Of a stretch of DNA of 14,726 bases, positions 6,318 to 14,344 are shown in pieces; position 1 is the stretch's first letter, and every line of letters starts with the position of its first letter. Origin of the DNA: Pauljensenia sp. (lineage in GTDB: Bacteria > Actinomycetota > Actinomycetes > Actinomycetales > Actinomycetaceae). A model generated the notes under the pieces. That model searched no databases and was not told where the DNA came from. It worked only from the letters and a program-made list of their open reading frames with translations. The stretch lies in NCBI GenBank assembly GCA_029983625.1, contig JASBZF010000038.1:1-14726 (forward strand), given 5' to 3'. Position numbers and translations under genes: made by a program.

Positions 6318-7517
6318 TTAATCCCAGAAATGTGGAGCAACCGGACGGACTCGCGGTGCCTGAAACCATGCGCACGCACGCGACGGTACCAGCGTCCACC
6401 CATCAGCTCTTATCTGAACAGGTGTCGAACTCACAAGAAGCGAAGCGGTATGCGGAACTGCAACAGAAGAGGCAGAAGTATTCACAACCACCATGATCGG
6501 GCCATTCACATGTACACACACGCCCTCGTGACTCCAGGCTAAACCTTCAACAATGCCGAGCGAAGCGGTCGCAAGTTTTCCAAATTCGCGAATCTCAAGA
6601 GCGCGTTTCAGAATCGTTAACTCAGAACAGCCAAACGCCGACTCGGAATAATTCCCCGATAGCGCGACGCTACCCCTGAGCGTTTCACCGCCGCCACCTG
6701 CGACACTGCCACTTGAAGAAAAAGACGGGCAGACATACACGACACCGGGAAGTGAAAGCGCATGAAGGAAACGGGCAATCTCCTCGGTACTTTCCTGCCT
6801 AGGAAGAGGGACCGACCACGCCGTCACCGCTCCCAGCCGGTCATGAACATCCAAAGACTCACAGAGCATCCCAGCAAGTGTTTTTGAATCAAATGGCACG
6901 CTCTGCAAAGCATCCCAGTGCAAGTGATGGAACCACTCTTCTTCCAAATGGGAGCGCAAAGCATCCGTACAGGCCCCCTCGATGTGCGCCGTTACGATAA
7001 GCGCAACATCCCCAAGGGCTTCGGCCTCCACCAAGCGGACAAGTTCACTGAAACGCTGAGGGGCAATTCGTGCCTGCGTGAAAGGCCCATGTAAATCATC
7101 GGCGTGAACACGAAGATCCACACCATCGGCACCGGCCTCAACAGCTCCGCGCACAAGAAAACGCGCAGCAGCGCGACGCGCTTCATCATCTGACTCTGAA
7201 GCGCCAAGTCCTGCACATAGCCGATCAGGAAGACGAAGAATCACGCGAGCACCCGCCTCGTGTCCATGATCGAGGAGGACGCGCAGAGTATCGCTTGCCT
7301 GTGTGAACAGCGAAAACGCAGGAGACAGAAGCAGCGCGTCAAAACCGATGGACACCGCCCAAGAGCACAGGTCTGCAACTTCCTTCATCGTGTGCTCGGA
7401 GATGACCTGAGGCACTACGAAGACCCTGGACGAATGCCACCAGGGAGCCGGTCCTCGTGTTGCGCGATGCACGAGGGTCGTGCGCACGGACTCTTTTGCA
7501 CCTCGCTGTTCCACCAC
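6318..7517 (-). CDS. GH13 (alpha-amylase family) homologue, probably catalytically inactive
   Basis: Predicted 399-residue cytoplasmic protein derived from an oligo-1,6-/alpha-glucosidase. Family landmarks remain: PWWHSSRVFVVPQ (WWR..VIYQVYP in enzymes), GFDALLLSPAF, GARVILRLP, the GADGVDLRVH strand, LIVTAHIEGA, an LPGVVYV segment (LPGxxxxYxGEE in enzymes), ALEIREF, and a C-terminal beta domain with VVVNTSAS. The catalytic residues are missing. The nucleophile motif DGFRID reads DGVDLR, the acid/base GE reads TA, and the NHD motif reads AWS. The protein is also about 150 residues shorter than typical active members, much of this from the barrel's substrate loops. The frame is intact, so it is probably a maintained pseudoenzyme rather than decaying DNA. 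The GTG start has no Shine-Dalgarno sequence but a TACGAT 6 nt upstream, suggesting leaderless mRNA. It is divergent from dgt. Confidence 0.78.
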   Translation of the reverse strand: MVEQRGAKESVRTTLVHRATRGPAPWWHSSRVFVVPQVISEHTMKEVADLCSWAVSIGFDALLLSPAFSLFTQASDTLRVLLDHGHEAGARVILRLPDRLCAGLGASESDDEARRAAARFLVRGAVEAGADGVDLRVHADDLHGPFTQARIAPQRFSELVRLVEAEALGDVALIVTAHIEGACTDALRSHLEEEWFHHLHWDALQSVPFDSKTLAGMLCESLDVHDRLGAVTAWSVPLPRQESTEEIARFLHALSLPGVVYVCPSFSSSGSVAGGGGETLRGSVALSGNYSESAFGCSELTILKRALEIREFGKLATASLGIVEGLAWSHEGVCVHVNGPIMVVVNTSASSVAVPHTASLLVSSTPVQIRADGWTLVPSRACAWFQAPRVRPVAPHFWD

Positions 7518-7523
7518 GTGCCC

Positions 7524-7529
7524 ATCGTA
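7524..7529 (-). promoter_or_regulatory. -10 element of the GH13-like gene, leaderless start
   Basis: TACGAT on the minus strand fits TANNNT, followed by exactly six bases and the GTG start. A transcript would begin at or next to the start codon. No clear -35 hexamer is seen. Confidence 0.55.
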
Positions 7530-7566
7530 TCGAGCTTGACCTCAGGTGTACTCCACACTCGAAAGA

Positions 7567-7572
7567 TAGGCT
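7567..7572 (+). promoter_or_regulatory. -10 element of dgt, leaderless start
   Basis: TAGGCT fits TANNNT and lies exactly six bases before the dgt GTG. There is no Shine-Dalgarno sequence. A TTGACC at 7536-7541 is 25 bases upstream, too far for a standard -35 partner. Confidence 0.5.
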
Positions 7573-7578
7573 GAGACA

Positions 7579-8874
7579 GTGAGCTCATCTCAACAACCCC
7601 TCAGAGAAACCGGACTCGTGCCGGTCTACTCCGAAGCCGACCAATCACGCCGAGTCCCAGAATCCGCCAAATCTGCGATGCGCACGGCCTTTGAACGAGA
7701 CCGGGCGCGTATCCTCCACTCCTCAGGATTGAGGCGCTTGGGTGAAAAAACACAGGTTCTGGGACCCACCTCCAGTGACTTTGTGCGCACTCGCCTGACA
7801 CATTCCCTTGAAGTCGCCCAAGTGGGGCGCGAACTCGGCAAAGAACTCGGAGCGAACCCCGATGTTGTGGACGCCGCCTGTCTGAGCCACGACCTCGGAC
7901 ATCCGCCCTTTGGACACAACGGTGAACGTGTTCTCAACGAACTGGCCGCTCAGTGTGGCGGATTTGAAGGGAACGCACAAACGCTGCGGCTCGTCACGCG
8001 CCTGGAACCGAAAGTCGTCGGAAAAGACGGAAAAGCCGCCGGTCTCAACCTCACGCGCGCAACCCTGGATGCAATTTGCAAATACCCCTGGGTGAAAGGG
8101 GGAGGCCCGGATCCGGAGAAATCCTCAAGCAAATACAGTGTGTACGCCGATGATCTTGATGTGTTTACCTGGATGCGTCAAGGTGCCCCTGAGGGCCGAC
8201 GCTGTCTTGAAGCACAGATCATGGACCTTGCCGACGACATCGCCTATTCGGTCCACGACGTTGAAGATGCAGTCGCCACGGGGAAGTGTCCGGTCAGATC
8301 GCTTGCCGATGACACGGTCCTGTCTGACATTATCGACTCAACAATTGCCTGGTACGGGCCAAAAGTTACCCGACACGACTTAGAAAGCGCGATCGGCCGA
8401 CTCCTCGGCCTTGAAGCGTGGGTACGTGATTTTGATGGCAGCTACGCTTCCCTCGCGGCATTAAAAGACCTCACGAGCGAACTGATCGGCCGTTTCTGCG
8501 CGGCTGCCGTATCGGCGACGCGCGTTGAATTCGGCTCCGAAGCTTTAGGGCGATACCGTGCCGACCTCGTGGTTCCGCCCTCGACGCGCGCTGAAATCCA
8601 AGTCCTGAAAGGGCTTGCCGTGCATTTCGTCATGAGCCCGCGCGAAACTGAACCCCTCTACTATCAGCAGCGCACACTCCTTGCCGATCTCGTTGATGCT
8701 CTGATGGAGGCTGGTCCGCAGGCGCTCGAACCGATGTTCGCGCAGGTGTGGCGTAGTGCCGAGGGCGAGGCAGGGCACATGCGTGCCGTTATCGATCAGG
8801 TTGCTTCGCTGACCGATGTCTCGGCCTCGACATGGCATGCGCGTTTGTGTGGCATGTTATCGACGCAGCTATGA
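7579..8874 (+). CDS. dgt: deoxyguanosinetriphosphate triphosphohydrolase-like HD protein
   Basis: Hydrolyses dNTPs to nucleoside and triphosphate, limiting nucleotide pools; cytoplasmic, normally oligomeric. The predicted 431 residues match the bacterial dNTPase length. The metal-binding HD set is intact: His75 in TRLTHSLEV, His104-Asp105 in CLSHDLGHPPFGH, and the downstream Asp in IMDLADDIAYSVHD (213-227). The N-terminal segment with SAMRTAFERDRARILHSSGL (32-51) and RRLGEKTQV (52-60) is the family hallmark. The GTG start with a TANNNT element 6 nt upstream and no ribosome binding site suggests leaderless translation. It directly precedes dnaG (45-base gap), an adjacency common in actinobacteria, but dnaG seems to have its own promoter. 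The last 180 bases are more G-rich than the rest. Confidence 0.93.
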   Translation: MSSSQQPLRETGLVPVYSEADQSRRVPESAKSAMRTAFERDRARILHSSGLRRLGEKTQVLGPTSSDFVRTRLTHSLEVAQVGRELGKELGANPDVVDAACLSHDLGHPPFGHNGERVLNELAAQCGGFEGNAQTLRLVTRLEPKVVGKDGKAAGLNLTRATLDAICKYPWVKGGGPDPEKSSSKYSVYADDLDVFTWMRQGAPEGRRCLEAQIMDLADDIAYSVHDVEDAVATGKCPVRSLADDTVLSDIIDSTIAWYGPKVTRHDLESAIGRLLGLEAWVRDFDGSYASLAALKDLTSELIGRFCAAAVSATRVEFGSEALGRYRADLVVPPSTRAEIQVLKGLAVHFVMSPRETEPLYYQQRTLLADLVDALMEAGPQALEPMFAQVWRSAEGEAGHMRAVIDQVASLTDVSASTWHARLCGMLSTQL

Positions 8875-8907
8875 GGTACCACAGCGCCAGGTGCGTCGAG
8901 CCGCCGG

Positions 8908-8913
8908 TAGAAT
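8908..8913 (+). promoter_or_regulatory. -10 element of dnaG, leaderless start
   Basis: TAGAAT, five of six bases as in TATAAT, ends six bases before the dnaG GTG, and no Shine-Dalgarno sequence is present. The geometry is the same as at dgt and the GH13-like gene. Confidence 0.6.
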
Positions 8914-8919
8914 AACCCT

Positions 8920-10893
8920 GTGCCAGGGCTTATCCGTAAAGAGGACATCGCCGCAGTGCGTGAAGCTGCAAAGATCGAAGAGATCGTCAGCGAACACGTG
9001 GCACTGCGCGCTGCGGGCGTAGGCTCGATGAAAGGATTATGTCCCTTCCACGACGAACGAACCCCCAGCTTCCATGTCCGCCCTCACCTTGGCATGTGGC
9101 ACTGCTTTGGCTGCGGCGACGGCGGGGACGTGATCTCCTTCGTGCAAAAAATTGACCACCTGTCATTCGCGGAAGCCGTTGAGTTCCTCGCTCAACGTAC
9201 CGGGGTGACCTTGCACTACGAAGAAGGAGGCCGCCACCTTCGCACCGAAGAACCAGGAAAGCGTCAAAGACTTCTTGACGCGCACCGAGTCGCTGAAGAG
9301 TACTACGCCTCCTGCCTGAACTCTTCGGAAGCACACGCGGGCCGCGTATTTCTCGCAAACCGAGGATTCGATCAGGGAATGTGTGCGCACTTCGGTGTCG
9401 GATACTCGCCGAACTCATGGGACGCTTTACTGCGTCACCTGCGTTCAAAAGGATTCACCGACCAGGAGATCGAAATCGCGGGTCTGGCAACACGCGGGAA
9501 TCGTGGGCTGTATGACCGTTTCCGAGGGCGGCTCATGTGGCCCATTCGTGACATCACAGGAGCAACCGTCGGATTCGGCGCAAGGCGCCTTGATGACACA
9601 GATCAAGAATCCCCGAAGTACCTCAACACACCCGAAACACCCATCTATAAGAAATCCCAGCTCCTCTACGGACTCGACCTCGCAAAGAAAACAATCTCCC
9701 AGCAGCGCCGCATTGTTATCGTCGAAGGCTACACGGATGTCATGGCCGCACACGTCGCCGGTGAAGCATGTGCGGTTGCCACCTGCGGGACGGCTTTCGG
9801 ATCCGAGCACGTCAAAGTCGTGCGTCGCCTACTCGGCGACAACGCAGATCCGGCTGCCGGAGTTCTTCTGGCCAATGGCCGCTCTCGAGGGCCTGAAGTC
9901 ATTTTTACCTTCGACGGTGATGAGGCAGGGCAAAATGCGGCGCTACGCGCATTCCACGAAGACCAAAACTTTGCTGCGCAAACCTTCGTCGCCGTCGATC
10001 CTGAAGGGATGGACCCCTGCGAAGTACGCATGGCCCGAGGTAATCAGGCAGTCCTTGACCTTATTGCTTCTCGCATCCCCCTTTTCACATTCGTGATCCG
10101 CTCCGTTCTTCGTCACTTTGATTTGAACACCGCTGAAGGACGAGTCCGAGCCCTAGCGGCATCGGCACCGATTGTCGCTTCCATCAAAGACCGGGCACTG
10201 CGTATGGAATACACCCGCGTGCTCGCCGGATGGGTCGGCATGGATATGGCTGCGGTTTTTGATTCAGTACGCCGTTCGCGAGGCATATCCTTCGACACCA
10301 GATACGGCGAAAACAACAACATGGCGGGAGCAGGTATTCCCGCACCCGCATATACGCCCTCACCCAACGAGGATCCGATGGACCCGATTGTGAAGCTTGA
10401 ACGCCAAGTCCTCGAAGCGGTCCTCCAACATCCGCTCTACCTCATCGGATCTGGCTTCGATGACTTCGACGGCTCCTCATTTTCTGTCCCCAAGTATCGT
10501 GCCGTCCACGATGCGATCCGAGCTATCGGCGGACTTGATACTTTTACTGCGCTTCTTCGCCATGCAGAACACAGTCTCGGCCAAGGAGAACGCGCACAAG
10601 AGCTTGCTACACGACGTTTCGCTGAGCGCGTGCGCGAAGAAGCCGGTCAGATCGTTGGCGCAACCGTCGCTGAACTTGCCGTCGCCCCGCTGCCACAAGA
10701 CCGTGCAGATGAAATGCGCGCTTATTGTCGAGGTGTCGTCGCCGCCCTCATGCGGATGGACCTGATGCGCAAAGTAGGGGAGGCGCGCTCGCGGTTGCAG
10801 CGCCTGGAGGAAACAGACCCCGACTACGCCGAAGCATTCCGGGCGCTTATGCTTCTTGAACAGCGCAAACAGTCTTTCACGGAACGCGACTGA
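8920..10893 (+). CDS. dnaG: DNA primase
   Basis: Synthesises RNA primers at the replication fork with DnaB helicase. The predicted 657 residues have all expected domains. The N-terminal CHC2 zinc-binding domain has Cys41, His44, Cys62 and Cys65 (CPFHDERTPSFH, then MWHCFGCGDGGDV). The core domain follows (about 115-260, with GRLMWPIRDITGATVGFGAR). The TOPRIM catalytic domain has EGYTDVM with Glu269 and FDGDEAGQ with the metal-binding Asp pair near 332-334. The C-terminal helicase-binding region is about 480-657. Between the TOPRIM motifs the stretch DNADPAAGVLLANGRSRG looks longer than in typical actinobacterial primases. The GTG start seems leaderless. Codons are high in GC (39 of 60 bases at 9781-9840), typical of the core genome here. 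Confidence 0.97.
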   Translation: MPGLIRKEDIAAVREAAKIEEIVSEHVALRAAGVGSMKGLCPFHDERTPSFHVRPHLGMWHCFGCGDGGDVISFVQKIDHLSFAEAVEFLAQRTGVTLHYEEGGRHLRTEEPGKRQRLLDAHRVAEEYYASCLNSSEAHAGRVFLANRGFDQGMCAHFGVGYSPNSWDALLRHLRSKGFTDQEIEIAGLATRGNRGLYDRFRGRLMWPIRDITGATVGFGARRLDDTDQESPKYLNTPETPIYKKSQLLYGLDLAKKTISQQRRIVIVEGYTDVMAAHVAGEACAVATCGTAFGSEHVKVVRRLLGDNADPAAGVLLANGRSRGPEVIFTFDGDEAGQNAALRAFHEDQNFAAQTFVAVDPEGMDPCEVRMARGNQAVLDLIASRIPLFTFVIRSVLRHFDLNTAEGRVRALAASAPIVASIKDRALRMEYTRVLAGWVGMDMAAVFDSVRRSRGISFDTRYGENNNMAGAGIPAPAYTPSPNEDPMDPIVKLERQVLEAVLQHPLYLIGSGFDDFDGSSFSVPKYRAVHDAIRAIGGLDTFTALLRHAEHSLGQGERAQELATRRFAERVREEAGQIVGATVAELAVAPLPQDRADEMRAYCRGVVAALMRMDLMRKVGEARSRLQRLEETDPDYAEAFRALMLLEQRKQSFTERD

Positions 10894-10946
10894 CTCGTGT
10901 GTGCTCGTGTTTTCGTGTGCTTCGCTCATATATCAGCGGGCACGTG

Positions 10947-10952
10947 TAGTAT
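10947..10952 (+). promoter_or_regulatory. candidate -10 element of luxS
   Basis: TAGTAT in the dnaG-luxS gap; transcription would start near 10959, giving a leader of about 57 bases. No convincing -35 hexamer is seen. Unlike dgt and dnaG, luxS has a proper AGGAG (11006-11010) 5 nt before its ATG. Confidence 0.4.
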
Positions 10953-11015
10953 TCCCGGATTCAACTCTTCGCGTCGCCCTCGTAACGGCTGAAAAGAACA
11001 GATACAGGAGAACAC

Positions 11016-11498
11016 ATGGCAGAAGTTGAGAGCTTCACACTGGACCATACAGCTGTGCTTGCCCCCTACGTCCGACTGATTAGCGTGGAGACAGGCCCAC
11101 GCGGGGACCAGATCTCCAATTTTGATCTGCGCTTCGTCCAACCCAACGAGGGCGAAATCCCCACGGGAGGTCTGCACACAATTGAGCATCTTCTTGCCTC
11201 TTTGCTGCGTGACCGAATGAGCGGCATTATTGACTGCTCGCCTTTTGGTTGCCGTACAGGATTCCACCTCATCACATGGGGGACCCCCAGTATTGAAGAA
11301 GTCACTTGCGCCCTCGTTTCCTCACTTCGTGCGATCGCTGAGGACGTGACCTGGGAAGACGTTCCCGGAGTGGATATTGTGTCTTGCGGCAACTACAGGG
11401 ATCACTCCCTCTTCAGTGCTCAGGAATGGTGCGAAAAAATCCTGGCTCAAGGGTTTTCAACGGATCCTTTTGTGCGTAGGCCCTACGAAGAAGCCTGA
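11016..11498 (+). CDS. luxS: S-ribosylhomocysteine lyase (AI-2 synthase)
   Basis: Cleaves S-ribosylhomocysteine to homocysteine and DPD, the precursor of autoinducer-2, in the activated methyl cycle; cytoplasmic homodimer. The predicted 160 residues match the family length. Metal ligands His54 and His58 (GGLHTIEHLLAS) and Cys124 (VSCGNYRDHSLFSA) are present, as is the catalytic Cys79 in SPFGCRTGFHL. The ATG has AGGAG at good spacing. It stands alone here: no pfs or methionine gene is adjacent, so whether it serves signalling or only methyl recycling cannot be told. A convergent lipoprotein gene follows after 111 bases in which I see no clear terminator. Confidence 0.97.
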   Translation: MAEVESFTLDHTAVLAPYVRLISVETGPRGDQISNFDLRFVQPNEGEIPTGGLHTIEHLLASLLRDRMSGIIDCSPFGCRTGFHLITWGTPSIEEVTCALVSSLRAIAEDVTWEDVPGVDIVSCGNYRDHSLFSAQEWCEKILAQGFSTDPFVRRPYEEA

Positions 11499-11609
11499 TG
11501 TGCTTCATCTGCTCCGTCAGCACTTTCTCCTGAGGGTCAAGCGTTGCGGCGTGTTCGCTACCTTGCCTCAAAATCGAATGCCCACTGTATGCTTTTTCGC
11601 CGTGGATTT

Positions 11610-12719
11610 TCAGGAAAGAGTGTCGATGCCAACCAGAGCCTGAGAGGGGAGAAGCGCAAAACTGTGAAGATCCTCAAGAGCTGCGTGTGCGCCGACAAGA
11701 CGGACTGTGGCGTCCTTGCTGGAAAAGAGCGAGAGATCCGCTACAAGAAGTGTCATCGACAAAGAATCAGCATCGCGAGATTCAAGTGTGCAGCGCAGTG
11801 TCCTCCTATCCGGCACACCTGCCGAGATCAGCGCATCGTTTCGAGTGAAAAGCGTATTGATCTGCGGCATCGGTCCCGGTGCTGACCCGTCGATGAGTGC
11901 TGCTTGCGGAAGAGTCTGAGCGAGGCAATCCCAGGTGGCAACCGCCTTTTGGAGATCATCGGACTCGACGAAAACTTCTTTCGCCTCATCGAAGTGTATT
12001 TCGGGAAGTGTCGTTGAATTTTCCAAAGCCTGAGGGTCTAAACCCCAGCTACCTAAGAGAGACCACGAATCCTTCCCTGTGATGGACTGCAGTCGCTTAT
12101 TGAGATCCACAACGTGCGCATTAGCGGTATCAACCTCTAGTCCATAAGTCTGAGCTAAGGCGAGTGCTGAACGATAACGGCCGAGGGCGACAGCTGCGAG
12201 AATCCGTGCCTCCTGCGGATTCGTGCGTGCCGGATCCGATGCGATTGTCAGATCGCGCCTGGCAGTTTGTGCAAGCCACGAAGTAAACTCCGGCACCTCA
12301 ACCGGGGCATCCGCGATCGCAGGGATGCTCTGAGCACTTTCGGGAGTGTGCCCCGACCACGGATCCCACACGCCGCCAAGTGCGGCTTCGCGTTCTTGGG
12401 AGTCTTGTGCGAGGGTAGTGAAAACCGCTCGGCAGTTTTCGCACTCACCTGTATCTGAGGCGAGGGTCTGCGCCCTCGTCGCCGCAGCTGCTTCCGTGCG
12501 CGCCGCTTGATCGCGAATCGCTTCAATAGGAGTCAAAGTGGGAAGCTGAGTGTCGTCTGTGCCGATGCGCACAGGGCCAAGGGTGCATGAGGACAGAATG
12601 AGAGAGAACAGGATGAGGGGGGCAATCGCAATCAGGAGTGAAAGGCGAAAGGGAAGGGAAAGATTGCGCGTGCTTCCTTGGTGCAGTGGAGGAATGAGCG
12701 GGGAAAGAGGAATCGACAC
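11610..12719 (-). CDS. putative lipoprotein, helical, CxxC motif
   Basis: Predicted 369-residue lipoprotein of unknown function. The frame is open to 13181, but the part over rimP is only the antisense of that gene. The most likely start is the GTG at 12719, just downstream of a TATCGT -10-like element; an ATG at 12806 is a weaker alternative. A signal peptide with basic residues, a long hydrophobic core and lipobox ILSSC puts the lipidated Cys at residue 45. The mature part has an Ala-rich helix, a CENC motif (93-96), more helices (EARILAAVALGRYRSALALA) and two later Cys. Genes for ferritin-like DUF4439 lipoproteins are often found next to rimP in actinobacteria, and the two helical stretches could fit, but I cannot confirm the metal ligands. 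Confidence 0.75.
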   Translation of the reverse strand: MSIPLSPLIPPLHQGSTRNLSLPFRLSLLIAIAPLILFSLILSSCTLGPVRIGTDDTQLPTLTPIEAIRDQAARTEAAAATRAQTLASDTGECENCRAVFTTLAQDSQEREAALGGVWDPWSGHTPESAQSIPAIADAPVEVPEFTSWLAQTARRDLTIASDPARTNPQEARILAAVALGRYRSALALAQTYGLEVDTANAHVVDLNKRLQSITGKDSWSLLGSWGLDPQALENSTTLPEIHFDEAKEVFVESDDLQKAVATWDCLAQTLPQAALIDGSAPGPMPQINTLFTRNDALISAGVPDRRTLRCTLESRDADSLSMTLLVADLSLFSSKDATVRLVGAHAALEDLHSFALLPSQALVGIDTLS

Positions 12720-12748
12720 TCGGGCATCATCCCACGTGGCACGCCAGG

Positions 12749-12754
12749 TACGAT
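12749..12754 (+). promoter_or_regulatory. candidate -10 element of the rimP-nusA-rnpM operon
   Basis: TACGAT fits TANNNT; transcription from about 12761 would give a leader of about 37 bases with AGAGGA (12787-12792) 5 nt before the rimP GTG. It overlaps the opposite-strand element at 12750-12755. Confidence 0.4.
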
Positions 12755-12755
12755 A
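12750..12755 (-). promoter_or_regulatory. candidate -10 element of the divergent lipoprotein gene
   Basis: TATCGT on the minus strand fits TANNNT and would start transcription about 24 bases before the GTG at 12719. It supports that start over the ATG at 12806, which would lie upstream of the promoter. Confidence 0.35.
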
Positions 12756-12797
12756 GGTGAGGCGTGTCGTGTCGGGAACTGAAAAGAGAGGAACAAG

Positions 12798-13268
12798 GTG
12801 TCGCATACACAGCGCCTCGATGCACTCGAAGAAACTCTTCGCCCCCTTGTGGAATACTACGGGCTCGAACTCGATGCGGTCGTATCGCTTCACGAATATG
12901 GAATGAAAATTGTCCGCGTGGTCGTCGAATCGCCTTCTCCTGAAGAATCTGTCGATTCCGACCTTCTGGCAGAGGTATCCCGTGCCGTTTCGCCCCTCGT
13001 CGATGAGGCCGATCCCATTGAAACAGAGTATTACCTTGAAGTGTCCACTCCCGGTGCGGAACGCGAACTCACCGAGCTTCGGCATTGGGTAAAGCAGGTG
13101 GGAAGATCCGTGCGTATTAAGCTCCGCGATGGATCCCTTGTGATGGGGGAAGTGATGTGTGCCGACGATGAGGGTGCGCACATCCTCGTTGATGGGACAA
13201 GGACTAGGATCGAATACGCACAGATGAAGAAGGCGCGGGCCCGCGTCGAATTCGGTTCGGAGGAATGA
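12798..13268 (+). CDS. rimP: ribosome maturation factor RimP
   Basis: Assists maturation of the 30S ribosomal subunit; cytoplasmic. The predicted 156 residues match the family. The N-terminal alpha/beta domain contains GLELDAVVSLHEYGMKIVRV, and the hallmark EYYLEVSTPGAERELTELRH (75-94) is the conserved EVSSPG.(E/D)R.L motif. The C-terminal SH3-like domain includes RDGSLVMGEVMCADDEG. The GTG start has AGAGGA 5 nt upstream. It heads the standard rimP-nusA-rnpM order, and its stop lies 5 bases before the preferred nusA start. Confidence 0.96.
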   Translation: MSHTQRLDALEETLRPLVEYYGLELDAVVSLHEYGMKIVRVVVESPSPEESVDSDLLAEVSRAVSPLVDEADPIETEYYLEVSTPGAERELTELRHWVKQVGRSVRIKLRDGSLVMGEVMCADDEGAHILVDGTRTRIEYAQMKKARARVEFGSEE

Positions 13269-13273
13269 GACGC

Positions 13274-14335
13274 ATGGAAATCGATATGATGGCGCTGCGC
13301 ATGGTCGAGCAGGAAAAAGGTGTGGCTCTCGACCGGCTTGTCGAAGCGATCGAAGAGGCGCTGCTGAAGGCTTACCACAATATTCCCGGAGCGATTAGTC
13401 AGGCTCGTATCGAAATTGATAAAAAAACCGGTCGCGTTACGGTGATGGCGACCGAAGAGGACGAGGACGGGAATCCGATCGGAGAGTTCGACGATACTCC
13501 GAAGAACTTCGGGCGCATCGCACAGGCAACAGCCCGTTCGATCATCATGCAGCGCCTGCGTGACGCTGATGATCAGAAGGTTCTCGGTGGCTTTGCCAAC
13601 CAGAAAGGACACGTGGTCACGGGCATTATCGATCAACCGCGCGATGGGCGAATCACGATTATTAAAGTCGGTGACGACTTTGAAGCTGTGCTTCCTGATT
13701 CAGAAAAAGTCCCAGGCGAAACCTATCGACACGGGGATCGTATTCGCGCTTTCGTCGTTAATGTTGAACGCACTGAGAAAGGGGCTCGTATCACTTTGTC
13801 GCGGACCCATCCGGGTCTTGTTGCCGGGCTTTTTGAACGCGAAGTACCAGAGATTCAGCAGGGACTTGTCAAGATTAAGGCCATCGCCCGTGAATCTGGG
13901 CACCGCACGAAGATCGCAGTCGCCGCGACCCGCGAAGGAATCAACGCCAAGGGTGCGTGTATCGGGCCGATGGGTGCGCGTGTGCGCGCTGTGATGAATG
14001 AGCTCGGCGGAGAAAAGATCGACATCGTTGACTGGTCTGCGGATCCGGGGCGTTTCGTTGCCAATTCCCTTTCCCCTGCTCGTGTTTCACGTGTCGTTGT
14101 CCACTCCGTAGAAAACAAGACCGCGACGGCAATTGTCCCTGACTTTCACCTCTCGCTTGCGATTGGTAAAGAAGGGCAGAATGCGCGTCTTGCCGCACGT
14201 CTGACCGAGTTCCATATCGACATTCATTCGGATACCGAAACAGGGGAGGAAGGTCTCGTGTCGCGCACTTCAATGGCCGACGACGTGACCAGTCGCTCAT
14301 ACTCTGATCTCGGAGATGACGAGGTGCTCGACTAA
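13274..14335 (+). CDS. nusA: transcription termination/antitermination factor NusA
   Basis: Binds RNA polymerase and nascent RNA to control pausing, termination and rRNA antitermination. The predicted 353 residues have the N-terminal polymerase-binding domain (MEIDMMALRMVEQEKGV), an S1 domain (about 112-177, with VTGIIDQPRDG and ARITLSR), KH1 (CIGPMGARVRAVMNEL) and KH2 (AIGKEGQNARLAARL). There are no acidic C-terminal repeats, as usual in actinobacteria. I chose the ATG at 13274 because GGAGGA (13259-13264) is then 9 nt away and the protein begins like its homologues; an ATG at 13265 overlaps the rimP stop (ATGA) but would abut the ribosome binding site. Confidence 0.96.
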   Translation: MEIDMMALRMVEQEKGVALDRLVEAIEEALLKAYHNIPGAISQARIEIDKKTGRVTVMATEEDEDGNPIGEFDDTPKNFGRIAQATARSIIMQRLRDADDQKVLGGFANQKGHVVTGIIDQPRDGRITIIKVGDDFEAVLPDSEKVPGETYRHGDRIRAFVVNVERTEKGARITLSRTHPGLVAGLFEREVPEIQQGLVKIKAIARESGHRTKIAVAATREGINAKGACIGPMGARVRAVMNELGGEKIDIVDWSADPGRFVANSLSPARVSRVVVHSVENKTATAIVPDFHLSLAIGKEGQNARLAARLTEFHIDIHSDTETGEEGLVSRTSMADDVTSRSYSDLGDDEVLD

Positions 14336-14344
14336 GCTGGGCAC

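Noticed and set aside
6014..6403. 129-codon minus-strand frame behind the permease
   Set aside because: Overlaps both convergent genes, composition typical of a shadow frame, no ribosome binding site or domain.
10894..10925. Terminator after dnaG
   Set aside because: Only imperfect direct repeats of CTCGTGT/TCGTGTG; no stable hairpin or T-run.
11610..13181. One 523-codon minus-strand gene covering the lipoprotein and all of rimP
   Set aside because: The first 125 codons are only the antisense of rimP, which has intact family motifs; the signal peptide and the -10-like element fit a start at 12719.
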